Source of the DNA: Sugiyamaella lignohabitans
Lineage: Eukaryota > Ascomycota > Dipodascomycetes > Dipodascales > Trichomonascaceae
Direction of reading: 5' to 3'
Length of the DNA: 64,000 bases
Assembly (NCBI RefSeq): GCF_001640025.1
Contig: NC_031672.1
Location: 5,866,847 to 5,930,846 of the forward strand
Numbering within the stretch: position 1 is the first letter of the stretch; each line of letters starts with the position of its first letter. Made by a program: the position numbers and the translations under genes. The notes beneath the pieces are model-generated. The model was not told the DNA's origin. It saw only the letters and a program-made list of their open reading frames with translations, and did no database searches. Positions 30,501 through 41,639 of this stretch are shown here, one piece after another.

Positions 30501-32786
30501 CAAGTCGTCGCTAAGATTTGACTTGTCCACTGAGAGTGTTGGAGGAATGACGTCTTCACATATAGCGGCAAATGAGCCGAAGATTCCATCACACCTTACT
30601 TGACAAATTCTAGTAATAAACGGAACTCTAGTAAACTTGTACTCACCACCTCTAGACCGACGACCAGTCTTACCCTTAGATTTGCCCTTTTTGGTGGTAC
30701 TCTTCCAGACGCTGCCGGCCCGTGTACATAGAATTACCGACCCATCGTCGGCAATATCCACATCTCTAACTGCCAAATGCTTCTTTCTTGCTATCCATAC
30801 AGTGGATACACGCAACTGTCGTGCTAAATTTCCGGGTCGTAGCAAAGTAGGATCGGCAGTACTAACAGCAGAAGGGTGGACAAAGTGCTGCGATAAAGAA
30901 AAGGTATATACCGAGCCAATGTTGTCTAAAGCACACACAGTTCCATTCTTACTAGCCGAGATGCGAACAATATAGATAGATGAAGTAATTCTTGCTGCAT
31001 GACTGTAAGAATTGAAGCTCTTCATTTCAGGAAGGATACTGTCGACAGGGAATTGAACTTTGAAAAATACAGAATTCATAAAGACATATACTTCCTGTCT
31101 TTTCGACGGGAGAATAATAGTTGCGATATCTGTTGCACATACCATTTCGATTCTACCATTTCCAACATCAAAAAGCATGTTTCTGGGACTGGGTTCGATA
31201 ATGCAGTTTGCATTATTAGTAACGGCACTAGAAACAGAATTGCTCGTAGCTAATTTAGTACTGTTACCTACTGTGTCGAGGTTGCTGGCAACAGAACCGG
31301 TAGGAATAGGGATACCACCCGCAGAAATGTCAGAAATAAATCCCATCTGGCCAACATTTTTACCCCAACAGAATACCTCAGAATCTGTGTACACAACGGT
31401 ATGGATATTGGATGCAGCACAGCCAATAATATGCTTCCTCTTTAGCTCGCCAGTGACTCTTCTTGGTGAATACGAAGGTTCAAGTCTTGTTTTGCCAACC
31501 GGGTAGCCCAATTGGCCATTACGATTAGAACCGAATGTATAACACTCGAATGCATCTGTGACAAGTACAGTGTGGTCTATGCCGGTAGCTACTGCTTCAA
31601 CAGATGAAGGCTTGGAAAAACCTGACAGTTTGGTAAATGTGAACTGAGTTGATGCTTTAGCTTGACCCAGACCAAGTCTGCCACCTCGAGGAATACCGCA
31701 GATGTACATATTGTCTACAGGATCATCAGTGAGTACGACGGTATGCAATTTCGAAATCCTCACATCCCTTATAACAAATGGCTTGAATCGGTCTCTTGGA
31801 ATCATCTGGCCTGCATTTTCACTGTCGGCATATCTATCGAGTTTAACCATTTCTGGGTTTGTTCTATCGTCAGGGTCGGCAAATCCAAGAACATGATTTG
31901 TGTTGGATCCAAACATGAACAATCGCGATGACTCTAATTTGTCTCTATTTGTATTGACTGTTGTTTCAGCATGGTCATTATCGTTAGTATCGTCCTCATC
32001 GGCTTCGTCATCACTGTCGCTATAACTGGTATATTGTTCAGATTCGCTTGTAATTGCTCTTCTGCGCCTCAATCTTCTCCTTCTCAGAATAGTACTGTCT
32101 ATTGGTTTATCCCATAAACAGCCACCATTGCCTAAAAAAGTAGCATTCATGACTTCAAATGGCGACTCGTTGTTCCTATCCTTTGCACGGATTGAATCCT
32201 GCGAGTGGGTCATAATCAACTGAGCTGCTGAGATATTTCCAGCATACAGAGATCTGTGTAGAGCCGTCCATCCTGACTCATAGTCCAAAAGAGTTGTATC
32301 AATATGATGATTATCCAGAAGCGCATTAACTATCCTCGTAGGACCGGCAGAAGCAGCCAGATGTAGCAATGTACGGCCGTAGATGTCTCTCTGATTCACC
32401 TGGCTTTTGTTCAGTCCACAGATACGATCTGTCAAAGAAGAAACAGCTGGTGAAGCAGTTCCTGACCGTGATATTGGCGACGGAGGGTATACCTTTCCAG
32501 AAACATTGGGATTAGCTGATCCTGATCCTGATCCTGATCCGACTCTATTCTTTGGGAATGATCCCTGGACAGAATTAATATTAGTCTGATCTAAAGATCC
32601 AATAATATTGGCTCCTGAAACACGTCTAGGAATAGGACTTAATTCAGAAGGTGAGCCATTTCTCGCCCCTTCTACCCTTGTCGCCTCTCCAGCCAAATTT
32701 GAACTTAGAGCTGCCAGCTCTTCTGCCCTATTCGATTCACCGATAGATGTAGTAGAACCATTTCTTTCAAATCTCGATAAACTCAT
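27563..32786 (-). CDS. large ankyrin / RCC1 / double-BTB protein (IBtk-like), two exons
   Basis: Exons 32786-29293 and 29237-27563 join across a 55-base intron (donor GTGAGT, ACTAACCACCAG at the acceptor), giving 1722 residues and changing ENG-stop into ENGFLLDLNSTVLGRIE. Order: low-complexity N-terminus; two ankyrin repeats (GRTLLHLAASAG and GWTALHRSLYAG, about 135-215); RCC1-type beta-propeller repeats (about 270-620, e.g. CYTFGSNRNGQLG); two BTB/POZ domains (about 835-930 and 985-1110, the second with YADVVILLKDNQQYMAHSYILKVRSGYF); then a long Ser/Pro/Gln-rich tail ending in basic coiled sequence. The same architecture occurs in animal IBtk and its fungal relatives; BTB proteins often serve as Cul3 adaptors, so a ubiquitin-ligase role is inference. 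The Asp-rich stretch near 250 is part of the linker. Confidence 0.88.
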
Positions 32787-33685
32787 TAGACAGAGTCAAA
32801 ACTAATATCCAAATCAAGGGCGGAATGCTATTTCAAAGACTAGGTTAATGTTGCTGTCAATTTTACCCAACTATAAATCGCCATATGGAATAAATTTCTT
32901 TCTCGCTAGGTTAGCTTCAAAATTAGATATGTTGTCAGATTTGTTAGAGCAAAATATAAATCAAAACCTGATCCAAAATAAAAATGTATTAAACCTGAGG
33001 TTTGTTGTGTATGTGTGTGCACTTAGTGTAGTAATAGTGTCTAGCTGGTAGGTGGTCAAAGGTCCTAATCTGCAGCCCTAAATGATAGCTGAGATATTAA
33101 ACTATAAGGCTCATGCATGAACGTCGATTATAGCATGACTGACATTACCCACCAAGATCTACTCAGATCCAAGTCAATATTAACATCTCTAAATGAATGA
33201 TTCAATTTGTTCAATTGGATTTGATTGTGTAATAACTCACTTCAATGCTTTCTGGTAATGGGGACTCTGTCCCCAGAACCAGATTTTTATTTGTTTTGGT
33301 TTGCTCACCGTGTATATTTAGCTTTTTATTAAGTCTAGGTCCATTGACAATGCAAGACAACACCCGATTATTGCCGGCTGAGCCATGACAACGCGCGTAA
33401 ATCCCTTATTACCAGTCTATGTTACAGTTGTTTACAAGTATATAGGTACTTACAGGTATTTACTTACATTAGGCAGGGACGCGAGAAGCTGGCATGCAGT
33501 TAATCCGCACCAAGATACCCCACAAACGACAACAGGGTGGTTCGAGATCACACACGTGCCAAACCGCCTGCTTTGGCTGGTTATTAAGTCTAGAAAAATG
33601 CTTTTCGCGTTTTATCGTGATAGTCTCAGTTCTATCTGTGAAACAGAATAAAAATGACATTTTGGATATAATTCCAGTTGAGAAG
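32787..33685. other. intergenic, BTB-protein promoter and ATL1 3-prime side
   Basis: About 900 bases with no supported gene. AT-rich around 32850-33030; a short self-complementary GGGGACTCTGTCCCC is at 33259-33273. Confidence 0.4.
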
Positions 33686-34287
33686 CTAGAAGTCGATCTC
33701 GTCGGGGAACCATCCATATTCGTTAAGGTCTACAGCTCCCTCATCGCTGACAGGAATTTCCTCTCGTAGTTTGATCAATTGATGTTGTCGATGTGTGAGC
33801 TGTGATATCCTGCCCTGAGCATTTATAACTCTCCACCATGGAACAGTATCACTATTGTATTTTGGGAGCTCGTCGGGAGAGATATCTGATCCATGTGCTG
33901 CTCTTGGTAGGTTCTTCAGGGCGTAGCCGACTTGGCGAGAGTGGTCTGGAGCGCCAATGAGACTAGCAATATGACCTGATTTCGTTTGTTAGTTTTTTTT
34001 TTGCATTGGTTTTATTTTCACATTTTAAATAAATCCTGAGCCATGATTCTGAGATATGTGACTAAATTAGTCGATATACAGTATGTCGGCATGAGAAATA
34101 TCAGTGGCATGTGGCAATTACTTTATTAAAGAATGGACGTACCATACGACGTAACATGGCCATATGGGATCAGTTGCACTGCTTCGTATACTGACAAATG
34201 AAAGCCCCGTGCTTCTGGCGTCCGAGCCCCGTAGGTGACTCCAGACATGGTATTGACGGTAGCTACGGTTCTGAAGACGCCTCGCAT
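33686..34287 (-). CDS. ATL1: alkyltransferase-like DNA repair protein, two exons
   Basis: Atl1 binds O6-alkylguanine without removing the alkyl group and hands the lesion to nucleotide excision repair. Exons 34287-34143 and 33975-33686 (intron with donor GTACGT and CTAAC before the AG) give 144 residues. The joined sequence IPYGHVTSYGHIASLIGAPDHSRQVGYALKN matches the MGMT/Atl DNA-binding wing-helix. Where the alkyltransferase has PCHRV, this protein has PWWRVINAQGRIS, so the acceptor Cys is Trp, the hallmark of Atl proteins. ATG 34287 is the first in frame after a stop; a second Met (MSGVTYG) 13 codons in could be the real start. The 13-residue extension, if used, is basic. Confidence 0.9.
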
Positions 34288-34699
34288 GGTAATATAGCAT
34301 ATGCATCAGGTGACGTTCATTTCTAGAGGGCTTATTTCTTGGTGCTTTCAAACGAATCTATCAGTGTCGTTAGGATGTAAGTAGTTCAGAATATAGTGGT
34401 AGAGGGGGCCAGATAACAATGAGTTTTGTTAATATACTCTAGAAAGGGCTGCTACCTCGTCTCAAACCCAACGAGACGAGCAACAGTGTCTGGAAGGGTC
34501 TGAAAAGCTAAGCCCAGCTCCCTTAGACAATATAAAATATAAGAAGAACGTGAAGTTATGTTTTATTTTTCATACTCGGACACATATAGAGACCTAATTT
34601 ACAATTATTTTCAGAAGTAAATCCAATTTTTTGAAATCGTTAAATAGTTGCCAAGACATGGCAAAAGAAAGCAAAAAAAAGCTTGATGCGGTCGTCCAT
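34288..34699. other. intergenic with a small perfect inverted repeat
   Basis: CTCGTCTC (34456-34463) and GAGACGAG (34473-34480) form an 8-base stem with a 9-base loop in the region between ATL1 and the RPL39 3-prime end. No gene seen. Confidence 0.45.
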
Positions 34700-35384
34700 T
34701 TAGATGTTGAGCTTGGTTCTTCTCCAGTGTCTTCTCTTGGAGTTGTATCTGATAGTGGTATCAGTCTTGAAACGGAACCATTGAGGAATGGGTCTGTTTT
34801 GCTTTTGGGCCTTAGCGAGCTTGACCTTGGTCTTGAAAGATTTGTGAGACTACATGTAGAGTTAGTATAGATTCAGCTGGTATTCAGCAGTAGTATCATT
34901 ATGAGAAGGGATATGCTTGATACTAGGTACATTCATGAATGGTCAGAAGGTACATTCGCTCTGATACTCCAGTTTTCATACGTCAACAGAATATCGAAAA
35001 GAACTGATGGCAAATCTCGAACCCGGACCGAGTTGTTATTCGAACATATACATGCGTTGACAGACTGGCCATTTTCACATTGTTTCATTGTCACTTTCAA
35101 TTCAAGTCGAGTTTTCGAGAATACACACTTTTAGCTTTATAACTGAACGAGGCCGATTTCACAAAGCAGAAAGAGTAGCAGTTGGTCTCTGTTTATATCT
35201 TGTGAAGTCGAAGTTTCACATATGAGTGGCGGTCTTCCTAACCAGGTCGTCTGGTCGTCACAGTCGTTATGATCTTTTCGAATCGATTCCATCAAAAATT
35301 ACCATAGTATTCAAAGCAATATCATATCCCACGTTCCTATAATGACTCCCCGCTAGTTGTTTCTTGGATTCCACTTACAGGCAT
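34700..35384 (-). CDS. RPL39: 60S ribosomal protein eL39, six-base first exon
   Basis: Component of the ribosomal exit tunnel. Exon 2 (34849-34700) encodes [20 protein letters not shown] and the rest of a classical eL39, ending RRTKLNI. Exon 1 is only ATGCCT (35384-35379) before a perfect GTAAGT donor. The 529-base intron ends ATACTAACTCTACATGTAG. Total 51 residues, the same as yeast eL39, and yeast RPL39 also has an intron right after its first codons. The residues PQW and [11 protein letters not shown] are family signatures. The minus-strand gene is easily overlooked because the plus strand of the same stretch is also open. Confidence 0.95.
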
Positions 35385-36191
35385 GACTACTGTACTCTGT
35401 TGATGTTGGACACAAAATACCGTAATTCGTGAACTGGAATTTCTAACTAATATCAAATGCCGCTCTGTGGTGCGATGTTACAAGTTTAGTCTGAGTCGCA
35501 CTTTTTTATGCGTGTAAAAATCAGAACTTTCTTGACTGCTTGATTACCTATTTCGGTAATATTCGATTTTCCACTGTTAAATGAGATCGGCCATGCGTTG
35601 GACTGGTACCCTGCATGTCAATGTTGACGTTGATGCCGACAAGTAGATATCCGCTTTATTAAAATAGAGAAATAATCAATATTAGAACAAGAGCTATTAG
35701 TATTCTGTCACTAACTTTTGTAGAACAGCTGTAAACTTTTTGCCTGCCGAGATCGGTCCTATATTCAGTCTATGGATGGATCTTAGCTCACCTGTCTTCA
35801 ACAGATGGATTCTATCTTCGGATAATGCGTCCACTCCTATTTTAAAAAAACATTTTGAGCTATAGAGCCATAAACAGTAGATCTCAGGTTAAAAGATGAC
35901 CAACTCTACCAGAAATAGATTATAGTCATTTCAAACAGAGCTCACCGAATTCATCCCGACCTACCTCGAGAATGAGATCTGCCGATCATTTATTTCACTT
36001 ACCCTACCTAAACTCCCGTCGATTTGCTTACAGTTGAATATTATTCTAAAAACCATCTTCACAACCTTCCGGCACTTATACTTCACCATCAGCATTCAAA
36101 CCACAACATATTCATCCCTCTATCCGCCTGATCAGACGGTCGACGCGCCTTAGTTATAACGCGTAAACAATAGCATCCCTGGTTGTTCATT
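35385..36191. promoter_or_regulatory. divergent promoter RPL39 / CENP-B-like factor
   Basis: About 800 bases. CCTGCATG at 35610-35617 is one of several copies in the window. CACTAACTTTTGTAG near 35711-35725 looks like a branch site and acceptor and could be a leader intron end for the downstream gene; no donor was fixed. A long polypyrimidine/AT-rich part precedes the ATG. Confidence 0.35.
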
Positions 36192-39098
36192 ATGCCACGC
36201 CAAGTACCAATACGAACGAAGGCTGGTAAGAAGGACGCGAAATTGGCATCACATGAGGCCATTGATGAGACCCTAATTGAGAATAACGTCCAAGATGACA
36301 CTTATGAGATCCAGACTGTAGCTGATGCTAATGTTGGCGATCCAAGTCATGTGAATCAAGACGATATTGATATTCCTCAATCTGGTCATGACAATGGCTC
36401 TGTTAGTATAGAACAACATGGTACACAAGAAGACGGTATTAAATTTGAACACGCAAATAACCATGAAGCCGATGCCATGAGTGTAGATGGTAATGCCGAC
36501 GCCGATTCAAATGACAAAGTGAACGCGGCAGCTGTAGCAGCTGCTGAGGAAGAAGCCCGGGCAGATGCTGCTACTGCAGCAGCTTTATCATCTCATATCA
36601 ATGGTACATCTGAGGATGGAGACAATGTTTATGACTCGAGTCCCGGTCCTTCTGGCAAGGGCACAAAGAGAGCCGGATTCACGAATCGTGAGAAAAAGGC
36701 GTTACGTGAATGGGCCAGCATGCAAGACCCCAAGCCTAGTCAGAAACAATGCATTGACTGGTTTTATCAAAAGTTTAATCGTCGAATTAGTCAATCGGGT
36801 GTTTCCCGTTGTCTAAGTGAGAAGAACAAACATCTCGATGAAGGTGTTATTAACGATACCTCAATTAGAAACAGATATGGTAAATATCCGGTGCTAGAAG
36901 ATATGCTTGTGGATTGGCAGTTATACCAATCGAAAACCGGCGGCGCAATTACTGCTGCTTTGCTACTTAAAAAAGCTAGAGAATTGTGGTATAGGATCCC
37001 CGAGTATCGAGATCTGGAACCCGAGTTCAACTACAGATGGCTGGATCGGTTTCGAAAACGAAACAACATCGAATATACAGCCGGTAGAACAACCACGAAT
37101 GTATCTGTGGCATCAGCAGAGGGGGATGCTTCTAGCAGGAGAAGTCTTACCGGAGTACAGAAGCCAATTGTTAACAACTCTCTGAAAAAGAGAGCCTCAA
37201 ATGTGATTGATAATCTTGCTGAAGCTACAGGTGAGGACACAGCTAGCACTACAGCTGGTATTGCAAGTTCTGTAACCACTACAGTACTGCCACCACTATC
37301 AGCCGATCCTTCCATTGCTAATACAGATCCTGCTCTGTTCGATAGTCTGGCAGAAGGGTCAGCAACCAGTTCTACTACCACTGGAATCCCTGGTGGTCAG
37401 CCGACTTTTGAAGGAGATATCGAAAATACTCGTAGTTTTACTGATCCGGAATCGGCTATCGAGAGTTTGCGCGATTTGCAAGTTCTCTGCTCAACATATG
37501 ATCAGTCGAATATTTATACTGTTATGGAGACGGGTTTTTACTGGAGAAAATCACTATCAGCATCAAGCTCGATTCCAAGTCTTCTTCCTAGGCATCCTCT
37601 TTCAGGATTTAGCGGACGCAATGGGGACACTGATGGTTCTGATGCGACTCACGGCGATGTAGATGCTGCCACCGCGGCGGCAGTAGCACTTGCTGCAGCT
37701 ACTGCAGCTGCTGGCGGTATCCAAAACAGCACTCAGAGTTCTTCTAATGATCACAACGGTGAATCATCCAGCGCTATTCAGGATGATGATATTAACCCGG
37801 AACTCGCTGCCATGCAACATGCAGCAGCTGCTGTAGCTGTTGCAAATGCTACTGGAGTAACTTCACCAGAATCAACAAGTGTAGCAGACCATACTTCTGC
37901 TCAAGAAGTCGCAAGATCTGTTTTGGCACAGCAGAATCATCATGGACACAACAACCACGACCAGTTAGTCGGCCAAGTTGACGAGTCAACCGCTGGTGCT
38001 AGATTGAACCCTGATGCAAAATCTGAAAAGTTTACAGTGTTGATCTCTTCAAATTGTTCGGGTAGTGACAGAATTCCACTACATATTGTTTCGCCTGACA
38101 AACCCCGATCACTTCACAATGTCAACTTGGCAGCTTTAGGTGCTACTTGGATCACCCGCCGCGTACCTGGCCTTGATGTGTTTACAATGAGAAAATGGCT
38201 TACTGATTTCATAGCACATATTCGAGAGAAGTTTGGAAGCAGGTCGAAGAGATATCTTTTAATCCTCTACCGTAATGCTGTCCATGAAGACGCTGTCAAA
38301 TTAGTGAATTTTCCTGAAAACATCCGTGTAGAGTTCATTAACCAGAGGGATCACGAGTCAGGTGGTTTGCCTTTAGAACAAGAAATTGTTCAGAGATGGA
38401 AACTCAACTATTCTTACCACTGGCTTAAATATGTTCTCGATTCGCTAAATGGTGCTCATGGTGTTGAGCAAGATCCAGTTGAGACTGTGAGAGTTTCGGA
38501 TTGTATTCAATGGGCAGTACAATCATGGTATCATGAAATTTCTAATGGTGTTTTCAGAAACGCTTTCCTGTCGAGTGCCTTGTGTCGTGTAGTCAGTCAG
38601 CTTGAACCAGTTGAAGCCCTGCCTAATATTGACCTCTTATATCAGGCCATCAAACACACGGGACATATCCCAGACATATTGGATGTCGATTCATTTTTGA
38701 ACTCTGATTTCGAGCTTCCTGATATCGTTGAAGATAACGAAGGCGACCTATTAGACGCCATTGTGGAGCGTCGTCTTGGACGAGGCAAAAACAACGTTGC
38801 TACGGAACCAACGTTTGCATCGTTAATTGAAGATTCTGCCGAAATTGATGATACTCCTAGTGATATTTTGTCAGTTGAACAAGCTTCACAGTACATGAAT
38901 GAGTTGATTAGATGGGCAGTACATCAGCGCAGTTTGTCAAAAAGTGAGATCTTTCCATTGTTGGGCTTACAGTCATTTATCAAACGGAGACAAGCAGAAG
39001 AATTCATGCGAGCGGAAGAAGCCGAAGCCACCACTGCTGCTGCCGCTGTTGCTGTCGCCGCTGCCGCCGCTGCAGCAGCAGATGGTTCTGTAAACTAG
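36192..39098 (+). CDS. CENP-B/pogo-transposase-derived DNA-binding protein (Pdc2-like)
   Basis: 968 residues from ATG 36192. After an acidic, Ala-rich N-terminus a CENP-B-type DNA-binding region follows: KRAGFTNREKKALREWASMQDPKPSQKQCIDWF (about 157-190) and a second helix-turn-helix (Tc5/CENPB) ending in FNYRWLDRFRKRNNI. A DDE-superfamily-like region at about 615-770 starts FTVLISSNCSGSDRIPLHIVS, but where an active transposase has the second catalytic Asp, this protein reads LILYRNAVHEDAVKL, so catalysis is probably lost. Yeast Pdc2, activator of pyruvate decarboxylase and thiamine genes, has the same build; I suggest this relationship but not strict orthology. The C-terminus is an Ala run. 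Location: nucleus (inference). Confidence 0.75.
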   Translation: MPRQVPIRTKAGKKDAKLASHEAIDETLIENNVQDDTYEIQTVADANVGDPSHVNQDDIDIPQSGHDNGSVSIEQHGTQEDGIKFEHANNHEADAMSVDGNADADSNDKVNAAAVAAAEEEARADAATAAALSSHINGTSEDGDNVYDSSPGPSGKGTKRAGFTNREKKALREWASMQDPKPSQKQCIDWFYQKFNRRISQSGVSRCLSEKNKHLDEGVINDTSIRNRYGKYPVLEDMLVDWQLYQSKTGGAITAALLLKKARELWYRIPEYRDLEPEFNYRWLDRFRKRNNIEYTAGRTTTNVSVASAEGDASSRRSLTGVQKPIVNNSLKKRASNVIDNLAEATGEDTASTTAGIASSVTTTVLPPLSADPSIANTDPALFDSLAEGSATSSTTTGIPGGQPTFEGDIENTRSFTDPESAIESLRDLQVLCSTYDQSNIYTVMETGFYWRKSLSASSSIPSLLPRHPLSGFSGRNGDTDGSDATHGDVDAATAAAVALAAATAAAGGIQNSTQSSSNDHNGESSSAIQDDDINPELAAMQHAAAAVAVANATGVTSPESTSVADHTSAQEVARSVLAQQNHHGHNNHDQLVGQVDESTAGARLNPDAKSEKFTVLISSNCSGSDRIPLHIVSPDKPRSLHNVNLAALGATWITRRVPGLDVFTMRKWLTDFIAHIREKFGSRSKRYLLILYRNAVHEDAVKLVNFPENIRVEFINQRDHESGGLPLEQEIVQRWKLNYSYHWLKYVLDSLNGAHGVEQDPVETVRVSDCIQWAVQSWYHEISNGVFRNAFLSSALCRVVSQLEPVEALPNIDLLYQAIKHTGHIPDILDVDSFLNSDFELPDIVEDNEGDLLDAIVERRLGRGKNNVATEPTFASLIEDSAEIDDTPSDILSVEQASQYMNELIRWAVHQRSLSKSEIFPLLGLQSFIKRRQAEEFMRAEEAEATTAAAAVAVAAAAAAAADGSVN

Positions 39099-39639
39099 CT
39101 ATTAGCTTAGCTATTATCACTATTGTACTAATGTTATCTTAATTTATTTATGTAAACTAATATTTCACCGTCAAGCTAGTAGTTGAACATCAGTATAGTT
39201 GATCTGCAAATCAGTTGATCAAAATCGACTGCTCATGCTCGACGATGCATGCATGAAGTTACTTGATATGTGAAGATTGAGACACCCAGGATCTGACTCC
39301 GGTATCGGCATATTCATAAACCCAATCAACGAACCAGCATTACAAATGTTTTTTTAAGCGAAATGGTTGAGATACCATAACTAACATTAGAAATATAGCT
39401 TAGAGACTAGTACTTAAACCTCGCGTATGTTATTCAAAGGATTCTCGTTACTTTATTGACCGGAACTTGGGGCCAGTGCGATATGTGCGGCGCACTTCCG
39501 AGATCAGATAGTGCAGAAGACTCATCTCCAGAGTCACCATCAATCAGACCAGATTGTTCTTGTTACACCTATCCAGGGATCTAAGGGTTGAATTTTGCTG
39601 GTTTTGAGTTTATACTAACAGGTCAGCTTATATCTAAAA
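39099..39639. promoter_or_regulatory. ILV1 upstream region with an intron 3-prime end
   Basis: TATACTAACAG at 39611-39621 is a consensus branch site plus acceptor, 18 bases before the ILV1 ATG; the frame from 39622 (GTCAGC...) is open into ILV1. A leader intron, or a missing first coding exon, is likely. No convincing donor with a short coding exon was found between 39100 and 39600. Confidence 0.45.
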
Positions 39640-41223
39640 ATGTCCGCTTTCAATTATTCGACGGTCGATCCTTCATATCTGCTACCAGATGGTACTCCCG
39701 ATTATTTACGTCTTATCTTAACATCACGAGTATACGATGTTTGCCAGGAAACACCAGTGACGCCGGCTGTCGGTATGTCTGCCCGACTAAATACGACAAT
39801 TTTGTTCAAAAGAGAAGACTTACAACCAGTATTCTCATTTAAACTAAGAGGTGCCTATAACATGATGGCTCAATTGTCACCCGATGTAAGCTGGAAGGGA
39901 GTAATTGCCTGTTCGGCAGGAAATCATGCCCAGGGAGTAGCTTATTCAGCTAAACATCTCAAAATCCCCGCTACCATTGTCATGCCCACTCCAACTCCTT
40001 CTATTAAGTACACAAATGTTCATAGAATGGGTGCCAAGGTGGTACTTCATGGTGATGACTTTGATGCTGCTAAAGTTGAATGTGCCAGATTAGCCGAAAA
40101 GCATGGACTGACTAATATTCCTCCATTCGATGATCCTTATGTTATTGCTGGTCAAGGTACTATTGGACTAGAGCTTGTTCGTCAAGTCAACATTCACCAA
40201 GTTAAAGCCGTCTTCTGTGGTGTTGGTGGTGGTGGTTTGATTGCTGGTGTTGCTGCTTATATCAAGAGAATTGCTCCTCATGTTAAAATCATTGGCGTTG
40301 AGACTTACGATGCTGATGCTATGTACAGATCTTTAAAAACTGGAGAGCGTGTAACGTTAAAACAAGTTGGCCTGTTCGCTGATGGTGCTGCTGTTAAAGT
40401 TACAGGTGAAGAGACCTTCAGATTGTGTCAGCAATACGTTGATGAGGTTGTGCATACAACCACCGATGAGATCTGTGCTGCTATCAAGGACGTCTTTCAA
40501 GAAACTAGATCTATTGTTGAACCAGCCGGTGCACTTTCTGTTGCCGGTATCCAAAAATACATTGCATTACACCCTGAGTTGGATCACGCTAGTGCTTCTT
40601 ATGTTTCGGTGTTGTCAGGCGCAAATATGAATTTTGACCGACTAAGATTTGTAGCAGAAAGAGCTAAACTTGGTGAAGGCAAAGAGGTGTTTCTCATTGT
40701 TAACATTCCAGAAACTCCTGGCTCATTCCGAGACCTTATCAACGCAATTCACCCTAGAGCCATAACCGAGTTCTCATACCGATATTATGACAGTGAAACG
40801 GCAAACGTGTACATGTCGTTCTCAGTTGACGACAGAGAATCTGAGATCGCTGATGTAATGCAAAAAATCTCCGGATTAGGTTTCTCTGCCGTCGATGTCA
40901 GTGACAATGAGTTTGCTAAGACCCATGCCAGATACTTGGTTGGTGGTAAAGCTAATGCCCCAACTGAAAGAATATTCCAATTCGAGTTCCCCGAACGTCC
41001 AGGTGCTTTAATGAATTTCCTTAACGGCCTCAAGTCAAAATGGAACATAACTTTGTTCCATTACAGAGACAATGGATCCGACGTGGGCAAGATCCTAGCC
41101 GGAATAACGGTACCTCCATCCGAAACCAATGAATTCGAAGACTTTCTAGCGTCAGTAGGCTATCCTTACTCAGAAGCCACGGATAACATCTGTTATAAAC
41201 TCTTCCTTAAAGGCTCGAACTAG
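39640..41223 (+). CDS. ILV1: threonine deaminase (threonine ammonia-lyase), biosynthetic
   Basis: First committed step of isoleucine synthesis: threonine to 2-oxobutanoate plus ammonia, in mitochondria, inhibited by isoleucine. 527 residues. PLP Lys68 is in [10 protein letters not shown]; the phosphate-binding glycine loop is GVGGGG (about 192-197). Two ACT-like regulatory domains follow from about 345 ([18 protein letters not shown] and [18 protein letters not shown]). Yeast Ilv1 has 576 residues because of a presequence; here the ATG-initiated protein starts [23 protein letters not shown] with no presequence. An acceptor-like TACTAACAG 18 bases upstream suggests that a short exon carrying the targeting signal may be spliced on. 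Confidence 0.93.
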   Translation: MSAFNYSTVDPSYLLPDGTPDYLRLILTSRVYDVCQETPVTPAVGMSARLNTTILFKREDLQPVFSFKLRGAYNMMAQLSPDVSWKGVIACSAGNHAQGVAYSAKHLKIPATIVMPTPTPSIKYTNVHRMGAKVVLHGDDFDAAKVECARLAEKHGLTNIPPFDDPYVIAGQGTIGLELVRQVNIHQVKAVFCGVGGGGLIAGVAAYIKRIAPHVKIIGVETYDADAMYRSLKTGERVTLKQVGLFADGAAVKVTGEETFRLCQQYVDEVVHTTTDEICAAIKDVFQETRSIVEPAGALSVAGIQKYIALHPELDHASASYVSVLSGANMNFDRLRFVAERAKLGEGKEVFLIVNIPETPGSFRDLINAIHPRAITEFSYRYYDSETANVYMSFSVDDRESEIADVMQKISGLGFSAVDVSDNEFAKTHARYLVGGKANAPTERIFQFEFPERPGALMNFLNGLKSKWNITLFHYRDNGSDVGKILAGITVPPSETNEFEDFLASVGYPYSEATDNICYKLFLKGSN

Positions 41224-41639
41224 CTAGCTGGTGACCAATGATAGATGTGAACGTTTAAATATGAGCTTTAAAGTTCCAGTTAGAAAATAAAAAAATGCAT
41301 TTTGGCTGCAGTTCAGATAATGCGCCTTATAGATAACGTTGGTCCCTGCATGTAAATCTGCATCTGAGATCTGAGATCCTGTAGTTAAATTGACAATATC
41401 ACGTTCCTACGAATCCTATTTTTTTATCTAATTTTCTTAGAGTAATTATACATCTTTCTTTTTTGCTTTTCTTAGGAATAGGGGTGTTTGAATTTTTGAC
41501 GAGTCTTTCGTTTTCAGAGAACTACTCAGTTCATAATAGATAATACTTCTAAGATCCTTATGTAGATCTCGCATAGTGCATAAAACGGTCGAGATGATTT
41601 TGCCGCCTGGGGATCATTTGACATATTAGATATTACAAA
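41224..41639. other. intergenic, no gene seen
   Basis: ILV1 3-prime side and aminotransferase promoter. CCTGCATG at 41345-41352. T-rich runs near 41418-41475. Confidence 0.4.

Noticed and set aside
34631..34870. Plus-strand 79-codon frame
   Set aside because: It is the complement of RPL39 exon 2, which is certain.
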